64,000 nt of DNA from Flavobacteriaceae bacterium (GCA_013215095.1 JABSPM010000006.1:1-64000); one strand, 5' to 3'. Counted from the stretch's first letter, positions 44,009 to 53,696 are shown. Notes: generated by a model not told the origin, from the sequence alone. A program made the numbers and translations.

Positions 44009-44938
44009 CTAAGCGAACTTATTTCGCTCTAACATGAATGTTGTCAGTATTTTATCAAAATTAGCATTGATGTCAGCTTCCACATATTTTATTTGATATT
44101 GTCCGCAATTTAATTTTATGGCATTAAAAAACTCTTGAACCTTTGTTTCATAAGCTTCTTTTATATTTTCTGCATAGAGATCTAAATACACATTAGTTTC
44201 TACATCTACAAATCGCCTTGGTGCATTATCAAAGTTAAATTGAAACTCTTTAGCCTTATCAAAAACATGAAACAGCACAACTTCATGTTTATTATGTTTT
44301 AAGTGTCTAAGAGCCTCAAAAAGTTGTTTGCTAGCCACAGTGGTCTGAAACATATCTGTAAATATAAAAATCAATGACCGTCTATGTATTTTTTCTGCGA
44401 TATGATGTAAATATTGATAGGTATTTGTTGGTGCTGTTTTTGGCGTACTTATAACGGCCGCATTCAATTGTTCCAACAACATACGATGGTGACGTTCACT
44501 TCCCTTTTCTGGTGCGTAATATTCATAGGTATCACTATAAACACTTAAGCCAACTGCATCACGTTGCTTTTTTAAGATATGCATCATAGAAGCTGCTGCT
44601 AAAGCAGAAAACCCAACCTTATTCAATGTACTTATAGACATCTGACCCAAATTAGGATAATGCATAGATGCACTATTATCTAGAATAATATGGCATCTTA
44701 AATTGGTCTCCTCATCATAGCGCTTAGTATATAGTTTGTCTGTTTTTGCAAACAATTTCCAATCGATATGACGCGTACTCTCGCCTTGGTTGTATATTTT
44801 ATGCTCCGCAAATTCAGCTGAAAACCCGTGAAATGGACTTTTATGCATTCCTGCAATAAAACCTTCAACAACCTCTCTTGCAAGTAATTCTAGATTTGTA
44901 AATCCAGATGTTTTATGTAATTCGTGTTCTAAATTCAT
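44009..44938 (-). CDS. DUF58 domain protein with vWA-like fold
   Basis: This 309-residue cytoplasmic protein has the DUF58 signature (FAEHKIYNQGESTRHIDWKL) followed by a von Willebrand A-like region with a MIDAS-type DNSASM motif (about residues 87-95). In Bacteroidota this family is usually encoded with a MoxR ATPase and membrane vWA proteins of the aerotolerance (Bat) operon, but none of those genes is visible here, so this copy is isolated. Its role is probably chaperone-like or in envelope stress, by analogy. Confidence 0.88.
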   Translation of the reverse strand: MNLEHELHKTSGFTNLELLAREVVEGFIAGMHKSPFHGFSAEFAEHKIYNQGESTRHIDWKLFAKTDKLYTKRYDEETNLRCHIILDNSASMHYPNLGQMSISTLNKVGFSALAAASMMHILKKQRDAVGLSVYSDTYEYYAPEKGSERHHRMLLEQLNAAVISTPKTAPTNTYQYLHHIAEKIHRRSLIFIFTDMFQTTVASKQLFEALRHLKHNKHEVVLFHVFDKAKEFQFNFDNAPRRFVDVETNVYLDLYAENIKEAYETKVQEFFNAIKLNCGQYQIKYVEADINANFDKILTTFMLERNKFA

Positions 44939-44952
44939 GATGTCTCTAAACT

Positions 44953-44985
44953 AAAAAAGGTTTGCCATTAAGACAAACCTTTTAT
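44953..44985 (-). terminator. Terminator after trxA
   Basis: AAAAGGTTTG / CAAACCTTTT forms a stem, with further T on the minus strand, 20 bp after the trxA stop codon. Confidence 0.8.
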
Positions 44986-45005
44986 AATTTCTTTTACTTT
45001 TTTAA

Positions 45006-45323
45006 TTAAAGAAGTGCATCTAGAGCTTCGGCATATGCTTTCTTAGCAACAACGCCAACTTGTCTTCCTACAACTTCTCCATTATGAAAAACTAAAACCG
45101 TTGGAATATTTTTCACACCATATTCAGCTGCAAATTTCTGATTAGCATCAACATCTAACTTTCCTACAACAGCTTTTCCTTCATAATCATTACTGATTTC
45201 ATCAATAACTGGCCCAACCATACGACATGGCCCACACCAAGCAGCCCAAAAATCAACCATTACCGGCTTATCACTATTTAATACTGTTTCTTCAAAATTC
45301 GCATCTGTTATTTCTAATGCCAT
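45006..45323 (-). CDS. trxA: Thioredoxin
   Basis: This 105-residue disulfide reductase has the classic active site FWAAWCGPCRMVGP (Cys30 and Cys33), the cis-proline region GVKNIPTVLVFHNGEVV and no signal peptide. It reduces cytoplasmic targets such as ribonucleotide reductase and the methionine sulfoxide reductases encoded at 3.0-4.0 kb. It has its own terminator and appears monocistronic. Confidence 0.96.
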   Translation of the reverse strand: MALEITDANFEETVLNSDKPVMVDFWAAWCGPCRMVGPVIDEISNDYEGKAVVGKLDVDANQKFAAEYGVKNIPTVLVFHNGEVVGRQVGVVAKKAYAEALDALL

Positions 45324-45508
45324 AATCTATTTATTTTTAAAATTGTGTTTAACTCGTCTTTATTTTAATTAGAATCTATTTCGGTATCATTTCAAAACCT
45401 TACAAAGCTTAGATTTTCAGCCCTATGATTACCAAGACATCCCAATGAAAAATTACGGGTTTAAATTTACTTTGTTTTTACAATATTAGTCAAAAATTCT
45501 ACCAAAGT

Positions 45509-45532
45509 TTACAAAACAACCATTTGTTTTGT
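45509..45532 (-). terminator. Possible AT-rich hairpin after dnaE
   Basis: ACAAAACAA / TTGTTTTGT with a 4-nt loop lies 25 bp behind the dnaE stop. It is AT-only apart from two G:C pairs, so termination is uncertain. Confidence 0.4.
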
Positions 45533-45556
45533 TTATTGCAAAATTGATTTCTATTA

Positions 45557-48500
45557 TTATGCGTTTATTTTGTAATAAATTTGCCTTTCATCAAGCGCTT
45601 TTAGTAAGACTTGAGAGACCTTAATTTTTTGTGTTCTACTTGGCATTTGGAGTTTGATTTTTTCTGCATCATCATAAATCACAAAATTTAAGGATTGATT
45701 ACCAGGATTTGCTTCCATTACACGTTTTAACCAAGCCACTTTTTCTTCTCCTAATTCTTTTACATTTAATTGAATAGACAACTTTTTTGCATAGGTATCC
45801 ATAACATCATGCAATAATTGAAAATTATTGAACTGTACTCTTGGATCACTTTTTTTTCCAGTATCTCTATTGACCCACCCCTCTCTAACAAACGCTCTAA
45901 TATATACAAAATTATTATACATTAGAAAGTGTCTAAATTTTAGATAGTCTTCTCCAAAAATCCTGAATTCATGAGCATCTACATAGTCTTCAACTGTAAA
46001 AGCGGCCCATCCTTTTCCTTGTTTACTCACTCGGTGTTGGACATCAGTAACTACACCTCCAAAGGTTAATTCTCTATTTACATAATTTTCCAAATTATTA
46101 AATAAAGTTACTTCCGCATTGCAGAAATTGGATATTTCGATTTTGAAGTCATCCAAAGGATGTCCAGATATATATATCCCAACAACCTCTCTTTCTCTTG
46201 CCAACTTCTCCATGTTTCCCCATTCTTCACAAGGTGGCACTATGGGCTCAGGGATTTGCACATCACTAGATTCTCCAAAAAGACTTACCTGAGCAGAATT
46301 TTCATTCTCTTGATATTTATTGGCATATTTAATTGCTTTTTCTAAAAAAGTAACACCATCACCTTCATTATGGAAATATTGAGCGCGATGTGTATTTTTA
46401 AAACAATCAAAAGCCCCGGCATTTGCAAGATTTTCGAATGCCTTTTTATTAGCCGCTCGCAAATCGATACGTTTAGCTAGATCAAATATGGAACGAAAAC
46501 GACCATCCTCTTTTCTGTTTTCTACAATTGTTTTTACCGCGCCATGGCCAACACCCTTAATTGCGCCCATTCCAAAACGCACTGCATTATCATCATTTAC
46601 AGAAAACTTGTAATAGCTCTCATTTACATCTGGCCCAAGCACATTTAATTTCATGCGCTTACACTCTTCCATAAAAAAGGTCACTTGCTTGATGTCACTC
46701 ATATTATTTGAAAGCACTGCAGCCATATATTCAGCCGGATAATGTGCTTTTAAATAAGCGGTCTGGTAGGCTATCCAAGCGTAACAAGTAGAATGCGATT
46801 TATTGAAGGCATAACTTGCAAAAGCTTCCCAGTCTTTCCATATTTTTTCTAATTTTTTAACGTCCATTCCTTTGGAAGCAGCTTGCTCAATAAATTTTGG
46901 CTTCATCTTATCTAGCACTGCTTTTTGTTTTTTACCCATCGCTTTACGGAGGACATCAGCTTCACCTTTGGTAAAGTCTGCTAACTTTTGAGAGAGCAAC
47001 ATAACTTGCTCTTGATAGACTGTAATACCATAAGTTTCCTTAAGATACTCTTCTAATTCTGGAAGATCATATTCAATGTCTTCATCGCCATGTTTTCGTC
47101 GAATAAAACTTGGAATATATTCTATTGGTCCAGGACGATATAAGGCATTCATCGCAATTAAATCTGCAAAAACTGTAGGCTTTAAATCACGCATATGTTT
47201 TTGCATTCCAGGAGATTCATATTGAAAAATCCCAACGGTTTCGCCGCGTTGGAATAAGGCATAAGTTTCTTCATCGTCTAATGGAAAATTTTCGGGATCT
47301 AATTCTACGCCATGCTTTGCTTTTACAATTTTAACCGTATCCTTAATTAAGGTTAAGGTTTTTAATCCTAAGAAATCCATCTTAAGCAACCCCGCACTTT
47401 CTACCACCGAGTTATCAAACTGAGTCACATATAAATCAGAATCTTTAGCAACAGCTACAGGAACGAATTTAGTAATATCATCTGGTGTAATGATTACACC
47501 ACAAGCATGAATTCCAGTATTTCTAACTGACCCCTCAAGAATTCTTGCCTGGTTAACTGTCTCTGCCTCTAAATCATTCCCATCAGAGATATTTAAAAGC
47601 TCATTAATAAGAACGATTTCTTCTGCTCTAAATTTGGCTTTGAGTTCCTTTTCATCTTTACCAAAAATTTTATTTAGTTTAGACATATTAGGAATCAGCT
47701 TGGCAATACGATCTGCTTCACTTAATGGCAAATCTAGCACACGTGCGGTATCTCTAATCGACGATTTTGCAGCCATGGTACCATACGTGATGATCTGAGC
47801 AACTTGATTTGCTCCGTATTTATCAATAACATAGTCCATAACACGACCTCGACCTTCGTCGTCAAAATCGATATCAATATCAGGCATGCTCACACGGTCT
47901 GGATTTAAGAAACGCTCAAAAAGTAAATCGTATTTTATAGGATCTATATTTGTTATCCAAAGACAATAGGCTACTACAGAACCTGCTGCAGATCCACGTC
48001 CTGGCCCAACAGACACATCCATGTTTCTTGCCTCTCTAATAAAATCTTCTACAATTAAGAAATACCCAGGATACCCCGTTTTTTCTATCGTATCTAACTC
48101 AAAATCGAGTCGCTCCTTTATGTCTGATGTAATTTCTCCATAACGTTTCTTTGCACCTTCATAAGTTAAGTGCTTTAAAAAAGCATTTTCACCTCGTTTC
48201 CCACCATCCAAATCATCTTGGTCATGTTGAAACTGTTGTGGGATATCAAACTTGGGAAGTAGTACATCACGTGCTAACTCAAATGGCTCTATTTTTTCAA
48301 CAACTTCTTGGGTGTTTAAAATGGCTTGAGGAATATCCATGAACAAACTTTTCATCTCTTCTGAGGATTTGAAATAATACTCTTGATTTGGCAAACCATA
48401 ACGATAGCCTCTTCCTCTTCCTATAGGCGTAGCTTGTTTTTCGCCATCTTTAACACAAAGTAAAATATCATGTGCATTGGCATCTTTCTTGGCAGTGTAG

Positions 48501-49942
48501 TAGGTGTTATTTGAAGCGATTAATTTAACCTCATGTTTTTTTGCCAATTTGATAAGTACTGGATTAACACGATCTTCGTCTTCTTGGCCATGACGCATAA
48601 GCTCAACATATAAATCGCTACCAAACATATCTTTCCACCAAACCAAAGCTTCTTCAGCTTGACGTTCTCCAACATTTAATACTTTATTAGGAACTTCTCC
48701 GTACAAATTTCCAGTAAGTACAATAATATCGTCTTTATATTGTGCTATAATTTTCTTATCAATTCTTGGCACATAATAAAAGCCATCCGTATATGCGATA
48801 GAAGACATTTTTGCCATATTGTGATAGCCCTTTTTATTTTTAGCTAACATCACGATTTGATACCCATAATCCTTTTGACTCTTATTGGTATGATCCTCAC
48901 ATACGTAGAATTCGCATCCCACAATAGGCACTATGCCTTTAGCTGTTGGCGCTTCTCCTTTTGCTACTGCCGCTTCATTCTTTATTTTAATATCTTTATT
49001 ATAAGCTCCAACCTCTTTTACAAAATGAAAGGCTCCCATCATATTTGCATGATCTGTTATGGCTACAGCATTCATATTGTGTCTTACGGCAGCTCCTACC
49101 AAATCACCAACACTAATTGTAGATTGCAAAATTGAGAACTGTGAATGGTTATGAAGATGCACAAAATCAATAGCATTTAATCGTTCTAAATCTAAATCAG
49201 AAATTTGCTGTTGAGACGTTTCTTGCGCTTTTTTTAGACGTTGATTTATTTTCTCTGAAGCGGCTTTTAAATTAATATGTCGAAGCCCTATAAGTTGAAT
49301 TTCCGCTGGGTTAACTTGAGTAAATCGTTCGAAATAATCTACAGAAACATCAAGCTGTTCTATCGTATAATGTGCTTTACGTATGAGTTCTAAAAAACAA
49401 CGTGTTGTTGCCTCAACATCGGCAGTTGCATTATGAGCTTCTGCAAATGGAACATTAAATAAAAATTCATGCAACTCTGTTAATGTTGGCAACTTGAATT
49501 TACCTCCACGACCACCTGGCAGACGACAAAGTCGTGCGGTATATTCTGTACATGTATCTAGTACGGGTAGCTCCTGAAGTATGCTTGTCACATCTTTTCT
49601 AAAAAACTCACACCCCATGACATTCAAATCAAAAGAAACATTTTGCCCTACTACAAACTTTGCTTTGGATAAAGCATCATTAAATTTATCTAATACCTCA
49701 ATTAATGGTAAACCTTGCTCTTGCGCTAACTCTGTAGATATCCCATGAATTTTCTCTGCATCATAAGGAATATTGAAGCCATCAGGTTGAATCAAATAAT
49801 CTTGATGCTCAATACATTTACCCATATCATCATGCAGCTGCCATGCAATTTGAATGGCTCTAGGCCAATTTTCAATATCAGTTATAGGCGCATTCCATCG
49901 TTTCGGCAAACCTGTAGTTTCCGTATCAAAAATTAAATACAT
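45557..49942 (-). CDS. dnaE: DNA polymerase III alpha subunit fused to a DnaQ-like exonuclease
   Basis: This 1461-residue replicative polymerase has an N-terminal DEDDh proofreading exonuclease (residues about 1-195; Asp6, Glu8, Asp105, His170, Asp175). A linker is followed by a PHP domain (VHLHNHSQFSIL from residue 261, VAITDHANM). The polymerase core has GPGRGSAAGSVVAYCL and the catalytic MPDIDIDFDD. A helix-hairpin-helix region and a C-terminal OB fold (FGGVVTDVQHRVSKQGKGW) follow. The exonuclease fusion replaces a separate epsilon subunit, an arrangement known in flavobacteria. All key acidic residues are present. The gene is monocistronic between a repeat and trxA. Confidence 0.96.
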   Translation of the reverse strand: MYLIFDTETTGLPKRWNAPITDIENWPRAIQIAWQLHDDMGKCIEHQDYLIQPDGFNIPYDAEKIHGISTELAQEQGLPLIEVLDKFNDALSKAKFVVGQNVSFDLNVMGCEFFRKDVTSILQELPVLDTCTEYTARLCRLPGGRGGKFKLPTLTELHEFLFNVPFAEAHNATADVEATTRCFLELIRKAHYTIEQLDVSVDYFERFTQVNPAEIQLIGLRHINLKAASEKINQRLKKAQETSQQQISDLDLERLNAIDFVHLHNHSQFSILQSTISVGDLVGAAVRHNMNAVAITDHANMMGAFHFVKEVGAYNKDIKIKNEAAVAKGEAPTAKGIVPIVGCEFYVCEDHTNKSQKDYGYQIVMLAKNKKGYHNMAKMSSIAYTDGFYYVPRIDKKIIAQYKDDIIVLTGNLYGEVPNKVLNVGERQAEEALVWWKDMFGSDLYVELMRHGQEDEDRVNPVLIKLAKKHEVKLIASNNTYYTAKKDANAHDILLCVKDGEKQATPIGRGRGYRYGLPNQEYYFKSSEEMKSLFMDIPQAILNTQEVVEKIEPFELARDVLLPKFDIPQQFQHDQDDLDGGKRGENAFLKHLTYEGAKKRYGEITSDIKERLDFELDTIEKTGYPGYFLIVEDFIREARNMDVSVGPGRGSAAGSVVAYCLWITNIDPIKYDLLFERFLNPDRVSMPDIDIDFDDEGRGRVMDYVIDKYGANQVAQIITYGTMAAKSSIRDTARVLDLPLSEADRIAKLIPNMSKLNKIFGKDEKELKAKFRAEEIVLINELLNISDGNDLEAETVNQARILEGSVRNTGIHACGVIITPDDITKFVPVAVAKDSDLYVTQFDNSVVESAGLLKMDFLGLKTLTLIKDTVKIVKAKHGVELDPENFPLDDEETYALFQRGETVGIFQYESPGMQKHMRDLKPTVFADLIAMNALYRPGPIEYIPSFIRRKHGDEDIEYDLPELEEYLKETYGITVYQEQVMLLSQKLADFTKGEADVLRKAMGKKQKAVLDKMKPKFIEQAASKGMDVKKLEKIWKDWEAFASYAFNKSHSTCYAWIAYQTAYLKAHYPAEYMAAVLSNNMSDIKQVTFFMEECKRMKLNVLGPDVNESYYKFSVNDDNAVRFGMGAIKGVGHGAVKTIVENRKEDGRFRSIFDLAKRIDLRAANKKAFENLANAGAFDCFKNTHRAQYFHNEGDGVTFLEKAIKYANKYQENENSAQVSLFGESSDVQIPEPIVPPCEEWGNMEKLAREREVVGIYISGHPLDDFKIEISNFCNAEVTLFNNLENYVNRELTFGGVVTDVQHRVSKQGKGWAAFTVEDYVDAHEFRIFGEDYLKFRHFLMYNNFVYIRAFVREGWVNRDTGKKSDPRVQFNNFQLLHDVMDTYAKKLSIQLNVKELGEEKVAWLKRVMEANPGNQSLNFVIYDDAEKIKLQMPSRTQKIKVSQVLLKALDERQIYYKINA

Positions 49943-50014
49943 TAGATCTATTTATTTATTACTATGACTATCTATTCGTTAGTGATTAACGAGCGTATAA
50001 AAATACGTATTTAA

Positions 50015-50170
50015 TACCATTTTCCATTTCAAATTACTCATATAAAACGCCTTTTTCTCCTTTCGTTTTCAGTACAAAAAGAAACTATAGCTGCAGCTAT
50101 GCTTTCATTTTCTAAGTTATCTAAAGAAAAAAATCTTTTTATTTTCGGCTCTTTCAAGTGGAAAATGGTA
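50015..50170 (+). repeat. Dispersed repeat, family B, complete copy (156 bp)
   Basis: The ends are perfect 12-bp inverted repeats: TACCATTTTCCA (50015-50026) and TGGAAAATGGTA (50159-50170). The interior holds TATAGCTGCAGCTATG. The copy at 60146-60303 aligns in the opposite orientation over the whole length, and a fragment is at 327-400. There is no coding capacity. Confidence 0.82.
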
Positions 50171-50215
50171 CAACTCGTCTTTAAACATGTAATTTATGAA
50201 ACGTTTTAAACAAAA

Positions 50216-50242
50216 AAAACGCAACAAAAGTTGCGCTTTTAA
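50216..50242 (-). terminator. Terminator after the calcium-repeat lipoprotein gene
   Basis: On the minus strand GCGCAAC-TTTT-GTTGCGT forms a hairpin followed by T7. Confidence 0.8.
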
Positions 50243-50259
50243 AAAAATATTTTTTTTAT

Positions 50260-51660
50260 TTATGCATCTAAATAATCTGGAGTTCCATCATTATCTGTAT
50301 CTACAGCATCATCAGGATTACCATCACCATTTGGGTCTGCATTTTCATCTAATGTAGGTGTTCCATCTTCATCGTCATCTGAATCTAAATAATTTGGCGT
50401 CATATCAGCATCTGTATCATCGTTAGTGAAATCGTCATCGTTATTCAAATCTTCAAAACTCGTATGAACACCATCGCCATCATCATCATTATCTAAGTAA
50501 TTTGGAGTTCCATCACCATCGGTATCATCATTTGTAAGGTCGCCATCACCATCAACATCTTCAGCACTTGTTGGTATACCGTCACCGTCGTCATCCGTAT
50601 CTAAATAATTATAAATACCATCACCATCGGTATCTGTAGGGTTACCGTCTGCATCAAACATTAACTCATCTGCAGTCATTACGCCATCATTATCATCATC
50701 TGTATCTAAATAATCTGCATTTAAATCTCCATCTGTATCATCATTATCAAAATCACTATCTCCATTAATATCTTCAAACGTATTTGCTACACCATCTCCG
50801 TCTTCATCTGCACAATTTAGAGCATCTCTAATTGCTTGTATAGCACCATCCTCATCACCACAATATTCAATTTGCTGATTTAAAAATGCAATATAATTTG
50901 TACAAGCCTGGATATAATTTCCTATGGTAGCATTATCATATGCAGATTTTGCATTTACTACATTATCCTCTGCATAATTGCATGGAAAAGCACACCCATT
51001 AAGACCTTCTATAATCTCTGTAATACCATCACTTCCACAATAATCTATTTGATTTTGAAGCGCTGTAACATACGACGCACAGTCTGATTCATAAGCATCG
51101 CTATCTGTTAAATCTGTAGCTTCAAAAGTTGCCAATGCATTAGCTGTTTCAGTTTCTGCATCGGAACAATTATATGAATCAGAGGACAAGGTACCAGAAG
51201 ACAATGGTAATTTAAAAATCTTACCCTCTATAAAATTCACCGCTGCTGTACCGTCTGCATTGTAAGCGTTAAATTTGAACGTTCCTGTAAACGTCTTTGA
51301 CACATAATCAATTGCTTCTAAATCTAACTCTCCATATAAATACTGAACCCCTGACGCAGGTGGATTTTTCGTCGAATAAGAACTCCCAAACGCCTCAAAA
51401 GTTGCAAATCCAGCATCAGTGTGTTTCAATCTAAACTTGCCGACACTAACATAAGGTATTGTAATCTTTAATTCTCTTTGATTTGAAGTTCCGAAGAACG
51501 TCAATGCGCCATTCTCATCTATAGACACTTGATAAGATGAGGCTTTCCACAACTCATTTCCATCTTTGATTCCTTGAAAGACGGATTGATAAAAGGTAGT
51601 ATTATCCTGGCAACTAAAAAGTGTCGTTAGCACAGTTAAAACAACAAATATTTTCTTCAT
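50260..51660 (-). CDS. Lipoprotein with thrombospondin type 3-like calcium repeats
   Basis: This 466-residue surface or outer-membrane lipoprotein has a signal peptide with lipid-attached Cys17 (TTLFSCQDN), a beta-rich N-terminal domain (about 20-150), and a Cys-containing helical middle with two related units (ESDCASYVTALQNQIDYCGSDG and ACTNYIAFLNQQIEYCGDEDG), each with spaced cysteines. The C-terminal half (about 290-466) is made of Asp-rich repeats such as DTDGDGIYNYLDTDDDGDG, typical of TSP type 3 calcium loops. The repeats leave a highly repetitive GAT/GGT pattern in the DNA. Function is unknown; adhesion or surface scaffolding is possible. Confidence 0.85.
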   Translation of the reverse strand: MKKIFVVLTVLTTLFSCQDNTTFYQSVFQGIKDGNELWKASSYQVSIDENGALTFFGTSNQRELKITIPYVSVGKFRLKHTDAGFATFEAFGSSYSTKNPPASGVQYLYGELDLEAIDYVSKTFTGTFKFNAYNADGTAAVNFIEGKIFKLPLSSGTLSSDSYNCSDAETETANALATFEATDLTDSDAYESDCASYVTALQNQIDYCGSDGITEIIEGLNGCAFPCNYAEDNVVNAKSAYDNATIGNYIQACTNYIAFLNQQIEYCGDEDGAIQAIRDALNCADEDGDGVANTFEDINGDSDFDNDDTDGDLNADYLDTDDDNDGVMTADELMFDADGNPTDTDGDGIYNYLDTDDDGDGIPTSAEDVDGDGDLTNDDTDGDGTPNYLDNDDDGDGVHTSFEDLNNDDDFTNDDTDADMTPNYLDSDDDEDGTPTLDENADPNGDGNPDDAVDTDNDGTPDYLDA

Positions 51661-51710
51661 AAGAATGCAACTATTTTAAGTGTCCCAAATGTAAACAAAA
51701 AAATATAACA

Positions 51711-51744
51711 TTTGGATTAGAATTAGAAAAATATAGTATCTTTA
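51711..51744 (+). promoter_or_regulatory. Possible promoter of rpsP
   Basis: TTTG (51711-51714), then 22 bp, then TATCTTTA (51737-51744), which is one base off TAnnTTTG and has a slightly long spacer. The start codon is 47 bp downstream. Confidence 0.45.
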
Positions 51745-51791
51745 CGCCCTCATTAATAATAGAGGTCGAGAACCTCACAAATTAATTTATA

Positions 51792-52283
51792 ATGGCAGTT
51801 AAAATTAGATTACAAAGACACGGTAAAAAAGGAAAACCTTTTTACTGGATTGTTGCAGCTGATGCAAGAGCAAAAAGAGATGGTAAATACTTAGAGAAAT
51901 TAGGTACTTATAATCCAAACCAAAACCCAGCAATTATCAATTTGGATGTTGATGGTGCTGTAAAGTGGCTTCAAAATGGAGCGCAACCTACGGATACGGC
52001 GAGAGCGATTTTATCTTATAAAGGTGCAATGCTAAAGCATCACTTAGCAGGTGGCGTTAGAAAAGGTGCTTTTTCTGAGGAAGAAGCTGAGAAGAAATTC
52101 AATGCTTGGTTGGAAGAAAAAGGGAGTAATATTGATGCTAAAAAAGAAGGCCTAGCAAAGGAAATTTCAGAGGCTAAAGCGAAAGCTTTAGAAGCTGAAA
52201 AGGCTGTAAATGAGGCTAGAATTGCTGCTGCAACCCCTCAAGTTGAAGCAAAAGAAGAAGCGGCAACAAATGAAGAAGAATAA
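51792..52283 (+). CDS. rpsP: 30S ribosomal protein S16
   Basis: Residues 1 to about 85 are a standard S16 (KIRLQRHGKKGKPFYWIVAADARAKRDGKYLEKLGTYNP). The remaining 78 residues form an Ala/Glu/Lys-rich, probably coiled extension (EAKAKALEAEKAVNEARI), common in Bacteroidota S16. It is followed by rimM, whose product helps mature the 30S subunit, but a strong terminator-like hairpin lies between them. Confidence 0.96.
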   Translation: MAVKIRLQRHGKKGKPFYWIVAADARAKRDGKYLEKLGTYNPNQNPAIINLDVDGAVKWLQNGAQPTDTARAILSYKGAMLKHHLAGGVRKGAFSEEEAEKKFNAWLEEKGSNIDAKKEGLAKEISEAKAKALEAEKAVNEARIAAATPQVEAKEEAATNEEE

Positions 52284-52306
52284 CAAACACATTGTTTGAT
52301 GTTTTT

Positions 52307-52339
52307 AAAACCTGATAGCGCGCGCTATCAGGTTTTTTT
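52307..52339 (+). terminator. Terminator or attenuator after rpsP
   Basis: AAAACCTGATAGCG / CGCTATCAGGTTTTTTT makes a long GC-containing stem with T7, 23 bp past the rpsP stop. As rimM follows, it may reduce but not abolish read-through. Confidence 0.88.
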
Positions 52340-52452
52340 ATTCCTGTGACAACGAGAATTTTTAACGCACCTAGACCAAGTATCTCATACATCCTGAATC
52401 TACATTTGGATAAGTACAATGTAACATTTTGGGATTATAAATCTATGACATT

Positions 52453-52980
52453 ATGAAAAAAGAAGATTGTTTTTACTTAGGAACACTTGTAAGAAAGTAT
52501 AGCTTTAAAGGAGAGCTCTTAGCTAAACTTGATACTGACGAACCAGAAATCTATAACAACTTAGACGCTATATTTGTAGCTTTAAGAAACAACTTAGTTC
52601 CTTTTTTTATAGAAAACTCGCAACTGCACAAATCCAACTTGTTACGTATCAAATTTGAAGAGGTAAACACCGAAGAAGATGCAGATGCTTTACTAAAAAG
52701 CGACTTATTCTTACCTTTAGAGCTGCTACCTAAACTAGAAGGGAATAAATTCTATTTCCATGAAGTTATAGGATTTACGATAGTAGATAAAAATTTCGGA
52801 ACAGTGGGAGTTCTAAGAAACATTAATGATTCTACTGCTCAAGCTTTATTTGAAATAGACAGAGATGGCAAAGAAATATTAATCCCTATGCATGATGAGT
52901 TTATTCTTGAAGTTAACAGGGTTTCTAAAACCATCTTGGTAAACACACCTTCAGGACTTATTGACCTATACCTAGAGTAA
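52453..52980 (+). CDS. rimM: Ribosome maturation factor RimM
   Basis: This 175-residue protein needed for 16S rRNA processing and assembly of the 30S head starts YLGTLVRKYSFKGELLAKLDTDEP (RimM barrel) and has a C-terminal PRC-barrel with KFYFHEVIGFTIVDKNFGTVG, IPMHDEFI and LVNTPSGLIDLYLE. It shares its last base with the ATG of the next gene (TAATG), so they are coupled. Confidence 0.94.
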   Translation: MKKEDCFYLGTLVRKYSFKGELLAKLDTDEPEIYNNLDAIFVALRNNLVPFFIENSQLHKSNLLRIKFEEVNTEEDADALLKSDLFLPLELLPKLEGNKFYFHEVIGFTIVDKNFGTVGVLRNINDSTAQALFEIDRDGKEILIPMHDEFILEVNRVSKTILVNTPSGLIDLYLE

Positions 52981-53696
52981 TGGCAAATCAACCTTTCAAG
53001 TTCAAGGAATTTACAGTACATCAAAATCAATGTGCTATGAAAATAGGCACAGACAGTGTACTTCTGGGTGCTTGGGCTAACCTTAAGCACAACCCATATT
53101 CTATTTTAGATATTGGTGCTGGAACTGGAATACTTGCTCTAATGTTAGCGCAACGCAGTGGCGCACAAGTTATTGATGCTTTAGAAATTGATGATAATGC
53201 TTATGAACAATGTGTTGCTAATTTTGAGGCCTCACCTTGGAGTGATCGTTTATTTTGTTACCATGCTTCTTTGGTCGAATTTATGACTGAAATTGAAGAC
53301 ACCTATGATGTAATCATTTCAAACCCGCCTTTTTACTCAGAAGCTTATAAAACTGGTAAAATTGAGCGCGATTTAGCACGATTTACAGAAGCTATGCCAT
53401 TTGAGCATTTGATTTCCGCCGCTAGAAAACTTCTATCAGAAGATGGAAAATTTGTAGTTATAATTCCTTTCAAAGAAGAAGCCCACTTTATCAATTTATC
53501 TAAAGAATTTGGGTTATTCCCTAATCAAATACTTCATGTAAAAGGACATAATTCTAGCCCAACAATAAGAAGCCTTATTGAGTTTTCTTTCAACAATTTA
53601 GACCTCAAAAAGACTGAGTTAATTATTGAGAAAACGCGTCAAAATTACACCGAGGACTATATTAATCTTACCAAGGACTTCTACTTAAAAATGTAA
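52980..53696 (+). CDS. trmN6: tRNA1(Val) (adenine37-N6)-methyltransferase family
   Basis: This 238-residue SAM-dependent methyltransferase has the SAM loop ILDIGAGTGILALMLAQRS, the acidic DALEIDDNAYEQC and the catalytic NPPF motif (IISNPPFYSE) of N6-adenine methyltransferases. FKEFTVHQNQCAMKIGTDSVLLGAW at the start is typical of TrmN6 (YfiC). It is translationally coupled to rimM. Confidence 0.9.
   Translation: MANQPFKFKEFTVHQNQCAMKIGTDSVLLGAWANLKHNPYSILDIGAGTGILALMLAQRSGAQVIDALEIDDNAYEQCVANFEASPWSDRLFCYHASLVEFMTEIEDTYDVIISNPPFYSEAYKTGKIERDLARFTEAMPFEHLISAARKLLSEDGKFVVIIPFKEEAHFINLSKEFGLFPNQILHVKGHNSSPTIRSLIEFSFNNLDLKKTELIIEKTRQNYTEDYINLTKDFYLKM

Noticed and set aside
50260-50820. Tandem repeat or CRISPR-like array
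   Set aside because: The periodicity comes from codons for Asp/Gly-rich calcium repeats within one reading frame; there are no spacers of constant length.
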